From Bacteroidales bacterium (lineage in GTDB: Bacteria > Bacteroidota > Bacteroidia > Bacteroidales > P3): DNA of 39,507 bases. The stretch covers positions 1 through 39,507 of the forward strand of contig JAGADZ010000002.1 in the NCBI GenBank assembly GCA_017613375.1, in the 5' to 3' direction. The notes below the pieces were generated by a model that made no database searches, was not told the origin of the DNA, and saw nothing but the letters and a program-made list of their open reading frames with translations. The translations under genes and the position numbers were made by a program. Position 1 is the stretch's first letter. Every line of letters begins with the position of its first letter. Shown piece by piece: positions 1 through 7,239 of this stretch.

Positions 1-1
1 G

Positions 2-676
2 TTCCATCCCGACGACCTCTACACCTACTCGCCCGGTCTTCCCATCACGGTCATAGCCACCTCCGACGATTTCCACGGATTAAGCCTGATGACTGACGAA
101 CACGCTGCCATCGAGACTTCTACCTTCCACGACCTCATTCACATCGCCTACCTGCCCATCGTGCAGTTGAACGAGCCTAAACAGACGCTGCCTTCCGACA
201 CCGCCCGGCATCTGGCCGCAAAGATGCGCGAAATCATCGGCTACCTGCAATCCGACCACATCTACAAAGCCGAGGTGCTGCGCCTGCTCTATGCCGTCTT
301 CCTGCTCGACCTGCAGAACGCGCAGCAACACGCTGTCGTCCACCGTCAGGTTCCCCAGCGCGTCGAGGAAATCTTCATCGGCTTCATCCGTCTGCTGCCC
401 GACCATTTCGCCGAGCACCACGACATCCCGTTCTACGCCTCCGCGCTACATATCAGCCCCGTCTACCTCTCGCGCGTCGTCCGCCAGGTCTCGGGGCGCA
501 CCGTCGTCGACTACATCAATCAGATGCTCCTCATGGAAGCTTCGTTCCTGCTGCGCACTTCGGAACTTAGTATCACCCAGATAGCCGACCGTCTCCATTT
601 TGCCGACACCCCCTCCTTCAGTAAGTTCTTCTCCCGAATGAAAGGCCAGTCTCCCAAGGCGTTCAGGGAACAGTAG
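2..676 (+). CDS. AraC-family transcriptional regulator, 5' end cut by window
   Basis: The reading frame is open from base 2, so the gene begins outside the window; the in-frame ATG at 89 is not the true start. What remains is the end of a cupin-like sensor half, an alpha-helical linker and a C-terminal pair of helix-turn-helix motifs. The second HTH shows the AraC signature: a segment reading ISPVYLSRVVRQVSG, then SITQIADRLHFADTPSFSKFFSRMKGQSP written here in two parts: SITQIADRLHFAD and TPSFSKFFSRMKGQSP. This layout is typical of single-component AraC regulators that sense a small molecule and bind DNA in the cytoplasm. The gene is G+C-rich compared with the right end of the window. No target can be named, because its neighbours on the left are not visible and the right side is nearly non-coding. 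Confidence 0.88.
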   Translation, partial: FHPDDLYTYSPGLPITVIATSDDFHGLSLMTDEHAAIETSTFHDLIHIAYLPIVQLNEPKQTLPSDTARHLAAKMREIIGYLQSDHIYKAEVLRLLYAVFLLDLQNAQQHAVVHRQVPQRVEEIFIGFIRLLPDHFAEHHDIPFYASALHISPVYLSRVVRQVSGRTVVDYINQMLLMEASFLLRTSELSITQIADRLHFADTPSFSKFFSRMKGQSPKAFREQ

Positions 677-819
677 CGACTCTGGGAAGCAGGCGGAACC
701 AGCGACGTTCCTTCGTGGGAGAAGTGGCTCTACTTCTATCCGGTGTAGGAGAAATCGGACTCTTCGACGGCTTTGCGTATTTTGCTCTCGGAGGCGCTGG
801 CTGGCGATAAATCGTTCAA

Positions 820-1032
820 TTACTTTAGCGAAGAGGCCTGCTTTTTCAAAGCCTTCTCAGCGAGGCGCATGGCGAGGATAGAAACGGGAACAGCCAGCAC
901 GATGACGACAACCAGCATAGCAACGTTGTCAATTACCGGCTTCATCAACTCGTCGTAGCCGGCGGGCATCTCCTCGACGGCGGCAGCAAGCGATTCTTCG
1001 GTGTCGGTCCACCAGTGGAGTTTTTTTTGCAC
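820..1032 (-). CDS. possible small membrane protein (70 aa)
   Basis: A 70-residue frame that starts with GTG directly after an in-frame TGA. It has an acidic N-terminal part, one strongly hydrophobic stretch at about residues 37-56 (AMLVVVIVLAVPVSILAMRL) and a short lysine-rich tail, which is a plausible single-pass membrane protein with the tail in the cytoplasm. I recognise no family. The GTG start, the lack of a visible promoter and the poorly coding surroundings make it uncertain; it could also be the remnant of a longer gene. An internal ATG at residue 22 is an alternative start. Confidence 0.35.
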   Translation of the reverse strand: MQKKLHWWTDTEESLAAAVEEMPAGYDELMKPVIDNVAMLVVVIVLAVPVSILAMRLAEKALKKQASSLK

Positions 1033-1343
1033 TCACTTTGCGAAACGTTCTATGTACTATTTGTAAAACCGCTGAATACCGATCCACTACATGAACCGGT
1101 ATGCAGAATCCGCAAAGTGCTGATTCTCAATCCCATCACCCCATAACCCTTGTCGGCCTAGCCGTCGGCACACCACTGGGAGCTCGGCGGTGTGTTGGCG
1201 GTCGTTTTTCCCCATTTTCACCTCATTTTTTTTCTCATGCTCATCTCATTCTCGGCAGTTGCTCATCTCGTTTGCTCCACAGGGTCGCAGGCCATAGCAC
1301 TCGCGAGTTGAGCAACTCATGATATACGAGATGCTCATCTGCC
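1033..1343. other. poorly coding stretch with short inverted repeats
   Basis: I see no convincing gene here. The stretch is rich in variants of TGCTCATCT. It contains the inverted pair AGTTGCTC (1257-1264) and GAGCAACT (1310-1317), plus a compact hairpin GAGTTG-AG-CAACTC at 1305-1318. These may be structured RNA or decayed sequence; nothing here identifies a function. Confidence 0.4.
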
Positions 1344-1362
1344 AAAAGCGAGTTGCGCTCGC
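1344..1362 (-). terminator. probable intrinsic terminator of the NERD operon
   Basis: Read on the minus strand, GCGAG-CGCAA-CTCGC (1362-1348) forms a 5-bp G+C-rich stem and is followed directly by TTTT. It lies about 19 bp beyond the stop codon of the NERD gene, the last gene of the minus-strand operon, as expected for an intrinsic terminator. The T-run is short. Confidence 0.55.
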
Positions 1363-1380
1363 CGATTTTATGAAATGAAA

Positions 1381-2121
1381 CTATAGTGGTGTTGTGAATT
1401 TACATCTTGGATAATTGCTACAGCCCAGGAACCGTCCATATTTCCCTTGTCGTTCAACTAACTCGCCTTTACATCGAGGACAAATCATATTGGCAACCTG
1501 CAATTCGCGTTCTGTAATATTTTGCCTAACCGAACGAATATGTTTTTGTTTGCGTCCGGGATCAGTAACAATGTTTTCGGACAACTTTTGTGACAGCCGT
1601 TCCACACCATCGGCGGTGAATGCGACCGTTTTGTGGTTCAGAATACAGCTCAACAATTGGCCTGTATAAAGTACCGCACTATTGGTGTTACAGTGCAAGT
1701 CGGCACCGTTAAGGAATACCACAATTGGGATAATACTTGACGGAGCAATGTGTAATGTATCTTTTATAGCCCATACATGAGACAAGTTCTGTTTTATCGG
1801 GTTTCGGAAGTCATATCTTTCTCCGTTCAGGTATTGTGCCCATTTTTCCGCGTTCTCACCACCATATACAGCACCCGAGTAGTTCTTTGTCTCAATCACG
1901 AATACTCCATATTTAGAAATGACGACATGGTCAATCTGAGATGAACGACCTTTGATTTCAAGATAGACATCATTGAAAACAAGATATTCTTCGGGAAGTT
2001 GAGATAAAATATGCGACACTCGCAACTCACCGTAGTTGCCTTGACTAACAAAAATTGTTTTTCTCTTCGCGACAACTACGAAGATAAAAACAATCAGCAT
2101 GGCAATAAATACAAATTCCAC
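1381..2121 (-). CDS. membrane-anchored NERD-domain protein with topoisomerase-type zinc ribbon
   Basis: This 246-aa protein has an N-terminal membrane segment (about residues 3-17). A NERD (nuclease-related) domain follows at about 28-140, showing the GxYGE start, the IDHVVISKYGVFVIETKNY core and a later W. NERD domains resemble the restriction-endonuclease fold; the D and ExK positions here (IDHV, IETKN) fit that active site. The C-terminus is a four-Cys zinc ribbon (C214, C217, C234, C240) like those at the end of DNA topoisomerase I, so nucleic-acid binding is likely. It starts with GTG and overlaps the upstream gene's TAG by one base, so the two are probably translationally coupled. The actual substrate is unknown; a role in DNA processing or defence is an inference. 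Confidence 0.85.
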   Translation of the reverse strand: MEFVFIAMLIVFIFVVVAKRKTIFVSQGNYGELRVSHILSQLPEEYLVFNDVYLEIKGRSSQIDHVVISKYGVFVIETKNYSGAVYGGENAEKWAQYLNGERYDFRNPIKQNLSHVWAIKDTLHIAPSSIIPIVVFLNGADLHCNTNSAVLYTGQLLSCILNHKTVAFTADGVERLSQKLSENIVTDPGRKQKHIRSVRQNITERELQVANMICPRCKGELVERQGKYGRFLGCSNYPRCKFTTPL

Positions 2122-2531
2122 TATTTATCCAAAATCATTACTATAGGGACTGTTCTGTCCCCCATCCTCGACGAGTATCTGTATATGCCAACTTGCCTAA
2201 AGCATTTTCCTGAAGGCGATTTGACAATTTGATCGTCGTAGTAGGGATTGCCTTCTTCATTATAAAGAAGTACCGTAGGGTCACCATACAAATCATAAGG
2301 TTCGTTTCCCTTGGAGTGAGCAAGTGCAGCACCATCTCCCAATGCCTGAAACACTTTGACACTTGACGGTTCTACAATATCGCCAGGTGCTTCAAAGAAA
2401 GACATTCCGTTAGTCATTCTTGTGCCAAGGTCGTTCTTTGCATTCATCGCCACGCCGATAATTGCCAGGATTATGATAGTGACAACAATACCTGTCAAAA
2501 CACCTAATAGGTAAACCCAAATCTTTTTCAT
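2121..2531 (-). CDS. exported or membrane-anchored protein of unknown function
   Basis: A 136-aa protein with a long N-terminal hydrophobic helix (about residues 5-29) after MKK, fitting a membrane anchor, and then a soluble domain of about 105 residues. I do not recognise the family. The soluble part has aromatic and acidic segments (NEPYDLYGDPTVLLYNEEG) and a near-terminal SGKCFRQVG. It sits between the signal-peptide protein upstream (12-bp gap) and the NERD gene downstream (1-bp overlap), so the three genes appear to be one minus-strand operon. Confidence 0.7.
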   Translation of the reverse strand: MKKIWVYLLGVLTGIVVTIIILAIIGVAMNAKNDLGTRMTNGMSFFEAPGDIVEPSSVKVFQALGDGAALAHSKGNEPYDLYGDPTVLLYNEEGNPYYDDQIVKSPSGKCFRQVGIYRYSSRMGDRTVPIVMILDK

Positions 2532-2543
2532 AACAACTATCTT

Positions 2544-3116
2544 TTAAAGGTCATCAATTGCGTTAGATTGAACTTTAGATTCATTCTCGGCATCTACATA
2601 TAGCAAAACGACAAAACAACTAATAACACTATTGTGTGAAATTCTAAGTTCAATGACACCATTCTCTGTTGTGAAGTCACAAATGTATTTACATCGATCC
2701 ATTCTTACCTCAAACATTCTACTATTATCATCAAGAGGTGCGGAATAAGTCTGAAACTCTTCTGTTTCTTCAGTAGGCTTACCGTACTTTTGCGTCAGCA
2801 TTTCTTTCAGGTTACTGTAATCGCTGTATAAAAGAGACCAAGTGTCTCTGTCTGGAAACATGACTCCTACACGATTTACTAAACCAGATTGATGCTCATA
2901 TACGAAAACAGTACAGCCTTTGTATGCGGCAAACTCACCTTGTAGAAGTGCAACACCTTGCTCGCTACCCACATGGGTAAACCCTTTTTGTTTTAGTTTC
3001 CCAACAAACTCAGATAATGTTCCATCTATCGGAACACCCTTAAAAGTAAGGTGACCTGTTTGTGCCGATGCAGACAATCCTGCAAACAGCATTATTGCTA
3101 TAATGAATCTCTTCAT
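2544..3116 (-). CDS. periplasmic protein of unknown function
   Basis: A 190-aa protein with a clear Sec signal peptide (MKRFIIAIMLFAGLSASAQ, cleavage after SASA). The mature part starts with HLTFKGVPIDGTLSEFVGKL, which resembles small exported proteins common in Bacteroidales in which this segment opens a compact alpha/beta domain. No catalytic motif is visible. It is the first gene of the three-gene minus-strand operon with 2121-2531 and the NERD gene. I found no convincing promoter box upstream. Near the C-terminus there is a hydrophobic stretch (VISCFVVLLYV). Confidence 0.75.
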   Translation of the reverse strand: MKRFIIAIMLFAGLSASAQTGHLTFKGVPIDGTLSEFVGKLKQKGFTHVGSEQGVALLQGEFAAYKGCTVFVYEHQSGLVNRVGVMFPDRDTWSLLYSDYSNLKEMLTQKYGKPTEETEEFQTYSAPLDDNSRMFEVRMDRCKYICDFTTENGVIELRISHNSVISCFVVLLYVDAENESKVQSNAIDDL

Positions 3117-3378
3117 AATTGTATTGGTTTGTATTAAAAAAGCGTGAATATTTCTGTTTTACTTATTCTTGTTAGCGGTGCTGGTACGACCTCTGGAGAT
3201 AATAAGTTACGAAATAATTCACGCCACTGCGTGAACTTCCGCTTCTCATTCAATCTCCAATGTAAAGTTACCAGCTTTCTATCAAGAGAACAAGAGCGTC
3301 AGCTCAATATGTCTTTATGTCTATTCTATTCTGTTGTTTTATGCCATAATTATCGTTTTTGTTTCACTATAAAAACCA

Positions 3379-3738
3379 CTACTGCTCACTTTCAGACAAC
3401 TCTGAAATATATTTCTCCACCTGTCGCTTTAAGAAGGGGAGATCATTGGTGTAGGTCTCCCAAACGAACAGCGGACTTGTGTTGTAGTAGCCGTGAACCA
3501 GCACATTTCGCATGTCTATTATCTGCCGCCAGGGGATTTCTGTATGACTGTCGCGGAACTCCTTAGTCAGCATGTTGGCTGCTTCACCGATAATCATAAT
3601 GTTGTATACCACGGCGTGATAGCACATTATATCGGTTTTCATCTGTTCGAGGCTTTTGCCCCGCAGAAAGTCCTCTATATGTACAATGCTGTCGACAATA
3701 TGTCGTAGTCGTTCAATGTCCCTACTTTGCTCTCTCAT
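3379..3738 (-). CDS. hepT: HepT-like ribonuclease toxin (DUF86)
   Basis: This 119-aa protein matches the HepT/DUF86 HEPN family in size. The catalytic HEPN motif R-x4-H-x-Y is seen as RNVLVHGYY, preceded by the typical stretch ANMLTKEFRDSHTEIPWRQI. HepT proteins are dimeric RNases that are inactivated by the partner nucleotidyltransferase MntA, which in characterised systems adenylylates a Tyr next to the HEPN motif. The 5' end overlaps the end of the nucleotidyltransferase gene by 17 bp, so the pair is one operon with the antitoxin first. It acts in the cytoplasm. All key residues are present, so the toxin looks intact. Confidence 0.9.
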   Translation of the reverse strand: MREQSRDIERLRHIVDSIVHIEDFLRGKSLEQMKTDIMCYHAVVYNIMIIGEAANMLTKEFRDSHTEIPWRQIIDMRNVLVHGYYNTSPLFVWETYTNDLPFLKRQVEKYISELSESEQ

Positions 3739-4021
3739 ATATCAGTTGTTTGTCACGGTTAGCGGATTCCACGGCAAAGGGCATCAACGTGCCCTCTTCG
3801 ACTAAATCGACCTTGCGCCCTACAAGTTCCTCTATCTCGCGCCACATTCCAGCATAGCGAAGCAGCCCTATGGGTTGTTTGTGGTCGAACTGTACCAAGA
3901 TATCTACATCGCTTTCAGGCGTTTCCTCGCCACGGGCGAAGGAACCAAAAAGCCACGCTTTCAATACGGGCTGCGTCTTGAAATAGTCGGCTATACTCTT
4001 TGTCATCGCTTGCGTGCTCAT
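3722..4021 (-). CDS. mntA: MntA-like minimal nucleotidyltransferase antitoxin
   Basis: A 99-aa minimal nucleotidyltransferase. The motif G-S-x10-D-x-D is present: GSFARGEETPESDVD, with a third acidic residue provided by the strand reading KVDLVEE. Such proteins neutralise HepT by attaching AMP groups. A well-formed Bacteroidota promoter lies just upstream (see 4048-4077), giving a leader of about 20 nt. The stop codon lies inside hepT, consistent with coupled translation. Confidence 0.9.
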   Translation of the reverse strand: MSTQAMTKSIADYFKTQPVLKAWLFGSFARGEETPESDVDILVQFDHKQPIGLLRYAGMWREIEELVGRKVDLVEEGTLMPFAVESANRDKQLIYERAK

Positions 4022-4047
4022 AGGGTTTATATGTTTATTTCAATTTG

Positions 4048-4077
4048 CAAAGGTACGACATTTTTCCGACATGACAA
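4048..4077 (-). promoter_or_regulatory. promoter of mntA-hepT
   Basis: Read on the minus strand, TTG (4077-4075), a 19-bp spacer and TACCTTTG (4055-4048) match the Bacteroidota -33/-7 consensus TTG-N19-TAnnTTTG exactly. The spacer contains two copies of ATGTCG in direct orientation, a possible site for autoregulation by the toxin-antitoxin pair. Confidence 0.7.
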
Positions 4078-4187
4078 AATCTTTCTTCATTTGCACACTC
4101 GCCAAAACAGACCCTGTCGGAAATGCCCACAATAGCCAATAGGGGTGATTTCGATGGCTTGACCGCTGTCAATTCAGAAATAGTTTG

Positions 4188-4195
4188 TATTTTTG
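4188..4195 (+). promoter_or_regulatory. -7 box in front of the ZIP remnant
   Basis: TATTTTTG fits TAnnTTTG. It lies in a 27-bp segment (4172-4198) that is repeated with two mismatches at 4524-4550 before the AraC-type gene. There is no TTG at the proper distance upstream in this copy. Confidence 0.45.
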
Positions 4196-4216
4196 TATCG
4201 TGAAACCACAAGGATT

Positions 4217-4510
4217 ATGACTGCTGTAATTATCGGATTACTACTACCATTGGTGGGCACCATGCTGGGGTCGGCATTTGTCTTCTTCATGAGGAAGGAG
4301 ATTCCCGACCAACTGCAGAAGACGCTGCTGGGCTTCGCCAGCGGCGTGATGGTGGCGGCCAGTGTGTGGTCGCTGCTGATACCAGCCATAGAGATGATGA
4401 CACACTCCTCCGCCCTTACGGCAGAAATCCACTGGACATCCTTCATGTACATACCCTTTGTTGCTTCTTTCAAGGCAGAATACAGTTTTGTTCGTCTGCC
4501 GGACGTGTAG
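4217..4510 (+). pseudogene. N-terminal remnant of a ZIP-family metal transporter
   Basis: The first 60 or so residues match the start of bacterial ZIP (ZupT-like) zinc/iron permeases: TM1 MTAVIIGLLLPLVGTMLGSA, then FVFFMRKEIP, then TM2 LLGFASGVMVAASVWSLLIP. Full-length proteins have about 250-270 residues and eight TM helices. Here the similarity stops shortly after TM2 (near SSAL) and an unrelated tail leads to a stop at 4508-4510. Metal-binding helices TM4 and TM5 are missing, so transport is not expected. The ATG at 4217 was chosen because TM1 begins there. Confidence 0.7.
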
Positions 4511-4516
4511 TTCATT

Positions 4517-4547
4517 TTGGCTGATTCAGAAATAGTTTGTATCTTTG
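4517..4547 (+). promoter_or_regulatory. promoter of the TPR/AraC-type regulator
   Basis: TTG (4517-4519), a 20-bp spacer and TATCTTTG (4540-4547) form a good Bacteroidota promoter. Transcription would start near 4554, which supports the ATG at 4577 over the in-frame alternative start at 4517. Confidence 0.65.
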
Positions 4548-4576
4548 CATTTGGATTTTTTCCGTCAAACGGACTT

Positions 4577-6316
4577 ATGAAGAAAGGTATCTACCATATA
4601 CTATGTATAGTTGTAGCGATTCTGGCGGTGGGATGCACGGGCACTGGAGATGGTGAAAGTGGGAGCGAGCCGCAGGCGAGCGACACACTCTACACCGAGG
4701 CGGCGGCTATGGCCGCCCATGCAACACAGCCAGGCTCAGAACGAGCGTTGCTGATTATTGACTCGGCTGAGATAGTGGGCAACATTCAGCCCTATGATGC
4801 ACAGTTCCTGCGAGCCAGAGTCTACTGTCAGTCGTATGATGATATGCGACTCGACTCGGCCATAATTATCTGTGAGCAGCTGATGGAGGAAGACTCGGTG
4901 AAAATGAACGATATCCGTACGGAGGAAGTGCTTGAGGTGCTGGTGAATGCCTGTCGGCGGCAGAGAGATGACGAGGGTGAGCTCCGTTGGGCAACTTATT
5001 TGGTGAACCATTGTTACAAACAGGGTTGGGAGACCGAGGCTCTGCGAAATGAGGCTGAGGTTGGAGTGGTACTGACACATTTGGGAAATATTGACGAAGG
5101 ATTAGCGAAAATCGACAGTGTAATCGTCAGGCTCTACGGCATCCGTAAATTCAACGAACTCGATGCCTGCATCATCGCCATGAAGCGTAAAATTGTTGTG
5201 CTTAAAGAAAGTGGAGTACAGTCATCGGAAATTATAATGGTGGCACAGCGGATGCTCGAAATGCTGGCCGATTATGAACAGCACCCCGATGTCTATCATG
5301 ACGGAACCTACCGCGAGCCGCCCGAAGAGCACCGCTCTGGATATATCGACTTCTACCGTTCGCAGGCATGGTCTTATTTGGCTTATGCCTATGCATTGGA
5401 GAATAATCACGGGCAGGCGCGGCATTACCTTGACCTTTTCTTGCAGAGTTATTATGGTCAGACACTCGATGGCCGAGAGTCGTCGGCTGCCATATACGCC
5501 CTGCTGGGAGACTATGACAGGATGCTCGCCATCTATGATGAATGGGTACGCGAGATGGGTGGCGACACGGTTAACGCCTACTATGCTACCATCCTACGCG
5601 ACCGTGCTGTCGCTTCCAAGGCTAAGGGGCATATTGTCGAGGCTTACAACCTGATGTGTCGCCATGATGCACTGGCACAACAACTAAGCGACCGTCTGTT
5701 GCGGAGCAAGGCTCACTTGTACGCCGCGCGCTTTCGAGCCCAAGAGCAGCAACGCGAGATTGACCGACAACGAGAAGAGAAGCAACGTGCCGTTATTATT
5801 GGCTCAACTGTAGCAATTGTCGCCATACTGACACTTCTTTTTGCACTCTACGCTCTCTTTCAGTGGCGCAAAACGCAACTACGGAACCGCATTCTGGCTT
5901 GGCAAATCACGGAGACATTACATTATAAAGACGAATTTCGAAAGTTGAATTATGAAAACAGTGCAAAAACCGAGTCAAAATTCATAATTCATAATTCAGA
6001 ATTAGGTAGCGAGCTTTGCAACCTCATCGAACGGGAGCAGCTCTATCTCAACCCCAATTTCGACCGACAGATGCTTATGGATCGCACTGGACTGAGCAAG
6101 GAACAGATTGGTGCCGCCTTTTCACCGTCAAGGTTCCCGACATTCGTGCGTGAGCTGCGTCTCGACCATGCTGTCCAGTTGATAAACGAACATCCCGACT
6201 TCACAATTGAACAAATTTGTATGGCCAGTGGCTTCGCCAATGCCGACACATTTACCCGCAATTTCCGTGCTAAATACGGAATGACGCCAACTACCTATAT
6301 TCGGTCAAAAGTTTAA
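4577..6316 (+). CDS. membrane-anchored TPR regulator with C-terminal AraC-type HTH
   Basis: A 579-aa protein with four parts. The N-terminus is a lipoprotein-like signal (MKKGIYHILCIVVAILAVGC). A long helical region of TPR-like repeats (about 30-390) is probably periplasmic. One membrane helix follows at about 404-428 (GSTVAIVAILTLLFALYALF). The C-terminal AraC/XylS HTH domain (about 480-579) includes the signature TIEQICMASGFANADTFTRN. This order predicts sensing outside the inner membrane and DNA binding inside. The start at 4577 is supported by the promoter at 4517-4547. The linker after the TM contains a short in-frame repeat (5980-6005). The next gene downstream encodes a VanX-like dipeptidase and has a 21-bp direct repeat in front of it, so that gene is a likely target. 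Confidence 0.85.
   Translation: MKKGIYHILCIVVAILAVGCTGTGDGESGSEPQASDTLYTEAAAMAAHATQPGSERALLIIDSAEIVGNIQPYDAQFLRARVYCQSYDDMRLDSAIIICEQLMEEDSVKMNDIRTEEVLEVLVNACRRQRDDEGELRWATYLVNHCYKQGWETEALRNEAEVGVVLTHLGNIDEGLAKIDSVIVRLYGIRKFNELDACIIAMKRKIVVLKESGVQSSEIIMVAQRMLEMLADYEQHPDVYHDGTYREPPEEHRSGYIDFYRSQAWSYLAYAYALENNHGQARHYLDLFLQSYYGQTLDGRESSAAIYALLGDYDRMLAIYDEWVREMGGDTVNAYYATILRDRAVASKAKGHIVEAYNLMCRHDALAQQLSDRLLRSKAHLYAARFRAQEQQREIDRQREEKQRAVIIGSTVAIVAILTLLFALYALFQWRKTQLRNRILAWQITETLHYKDEFRKLNYENSAKTESKFIIHNSELGSELCNLIEREQLYLNPNFDRQMLMDRTGLSKEQIGAAFSPSRFPTFVRELRLDHAVQLINEHPDFTIEQICMASGFANADTFTRNFRAKYGMTPTTYIRSKV
5980..6005 (+). repeat. in-frame ATTCATA-type micro-repeat inside the regulator gene
   Basis: Direct copies of AATTCATA followed by AATTCAGAATTA sit in the linker between the TM helix and the HTH and encode KFIIHNSEL. 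The sequence looks like intergenic simple repeat material rather than coding sequence, but the frame is kept. Confidence 0.5.
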
Positions 6317-6353
6317 TAATCACTACTTTGTTTATTTATTAATTCTTCGGCGT

Positions 6354-6389
6354 TTCCGATACTTTGTCTGAAACTTCCGACACTTTGTC
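6354..6389 (+). promoter_or_regulatory. 21-bp-period direct repeat, candidate AraC-type operator
   Basis: TTCCGATACTTTGTC (6354-6368) and TTCCGACACTTTGTC (6375-6389) agree at 14 of 15 positions and are exactly 21 bp apart, two helical turns. That is the usual arrangement for a dimeric AraC-family activator. They lie just upstream of the -7-like box at 6420-6427. Confidence 0.6.
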
Positions 6390-6419
6390 CGCTTATATGT
6401 GCGGGCGAACTATTTTAGT

Positions 6420-6427
6420 TATTTTTG
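6420..6427 (+). promoter_or_regulatory. -7 box of the VanX-like gene
   Basis: TATTTTTG matches TAnnTTTG and lies 24 bp before the ATG. No TTG is found about 19 bp upstream, which fits an activator-dependent promoter that uses the repeats at 6354-6389. Confidence 0.5.
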
Positions 6428-6450
6428 CTCTTTAAAAATTCGATAGATTT

Positions 6451-7239
6451 ATGAGAAAATTTTCCGTTACTATTAAAATCAGAGTCCTCGTTTTGCTGGC
6501 CTTTGCGGCCATGGTTTTCTCCGCCTGCGGCAAGGACAAAACTCCACTGCCTGAGGAGGACAATAGCGATTTTGTGACCATCACCGACGTGGTGCCAGAT
6601 GCGATTTTGGAAATCCGATACTACGGCACCTACAACTTTGTTGGCGCCCGCGTTGACGGATACGAGCAGCCTGTTGCCTTGCTGACCAAACAGGCGGCCG
6701 ACAGCCTCAAGGCTGTGAGCGACGACCTTATCAAGCAGGGTTACCGTATCAAGATTTTCGATGCCTACCGTCCGCAACGTGGTGTCGACCATTTCGTCCG
6801 CTGGGCCGCCGATCTGAGCGACACAGCCATGAAGCCCTACTTCTATCCCGACCTCGACAAGAGCGTGCTCTTTGAGCAGGAATATATCATGGAGAAGAGC
6901 GGCCACACCCGCGGCTCCACCGTCGACCTGACGCTCTTCGACATGGCTACCGAGCGAGAGGTGGACATGGGTGCCACCTTCGACTGGTTCGGAGTTGAGA
7001 GCCATCCGGACTTCTGTGGCAATCCCGAGACGGGTGAATATAACGGCGACAACAGTGCCAGCCCTGCCGGTCGCAGCATCACTGCCGAGCAGTTCCACAA
7101 TCGCATGATACTCCGCGAAGCTATGCTACGCCACGGCTTCAAGCCACTCGACAGCGAATGGTGGCACTTCACGCTTAAGAACGAGCCTTACCCCGACACC
7201 TACTTCACCTTCCCAGTGAAACAAAAGATTGGTGATTAG
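6451..7239 (+). CDS. VanX-like D-alanyl-D-alanine dipeptidase lipoprotein (M15D)
   Basis: A 262-aa protein whose first 25 residues end in the lipobox FSAC, so it should be a lipoprotein. The peptidase M15D zinc motifs are complete: SGHTRGSTVD (about residues 150-158, supplying His and Asp ligands) and DSEWWH (about 235-239, supplying the general base Glu and the third His). The substrate Arg of VanX is in the segment IKIFDAYRPQRG. Family members cleave D-Ala-D-Ala; housekeeping versions act in peptidoglycan turnover and do not by themselves give vancomycin resistance, since no vanH or vanA accompanies this gene. It follows the TPR/AraC regulator and is probably controlled by it. Confidence 0.9.
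   Translation: MRKFSVTIKIRVLVLLAFAAMVFSACGKDKTPLPEEDNSDFVTITDVVPDAILEIRYYGTYNFVGARVDGYEQPVALLTKQAADSLKAVSDDLIKQGYRIKIFDAYRPQRGVDHFVRWAADLSDTAMKPYFYPDLDKSVLFEQEYIMEKSGHTRGSTVDLTLFDMATEREVDMGATFDWFGVESHPDFCGNPETGEYNGDNSASPAGRSITAEQFHNRMILREAMLRHGFKPLDSEWWHFTLKNEPYPDTYFTFPVKQKIGD

Noticed and set aside
3144..3566. 140-codon plus-strand open frame
   Set aside because: It overlaps the well-supported HepT gene on the other strand, has no coding-like composition or recognisable domain, and no promoter.
4517..4576. Upstream start of the TPR/AraC gene
   Set aside because: This start would lie within the promoter at 4517-4547; the ATG at 4577 opens a lipoprotein-like signal.
6451..7239. Vancomycin resistance cluster
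   Set aside because: Only the VanX-like gene is present; no vanH or vanA/vanB ligase, and ddl at 30600 has the ordinary D-Ala:D-Ala loop.
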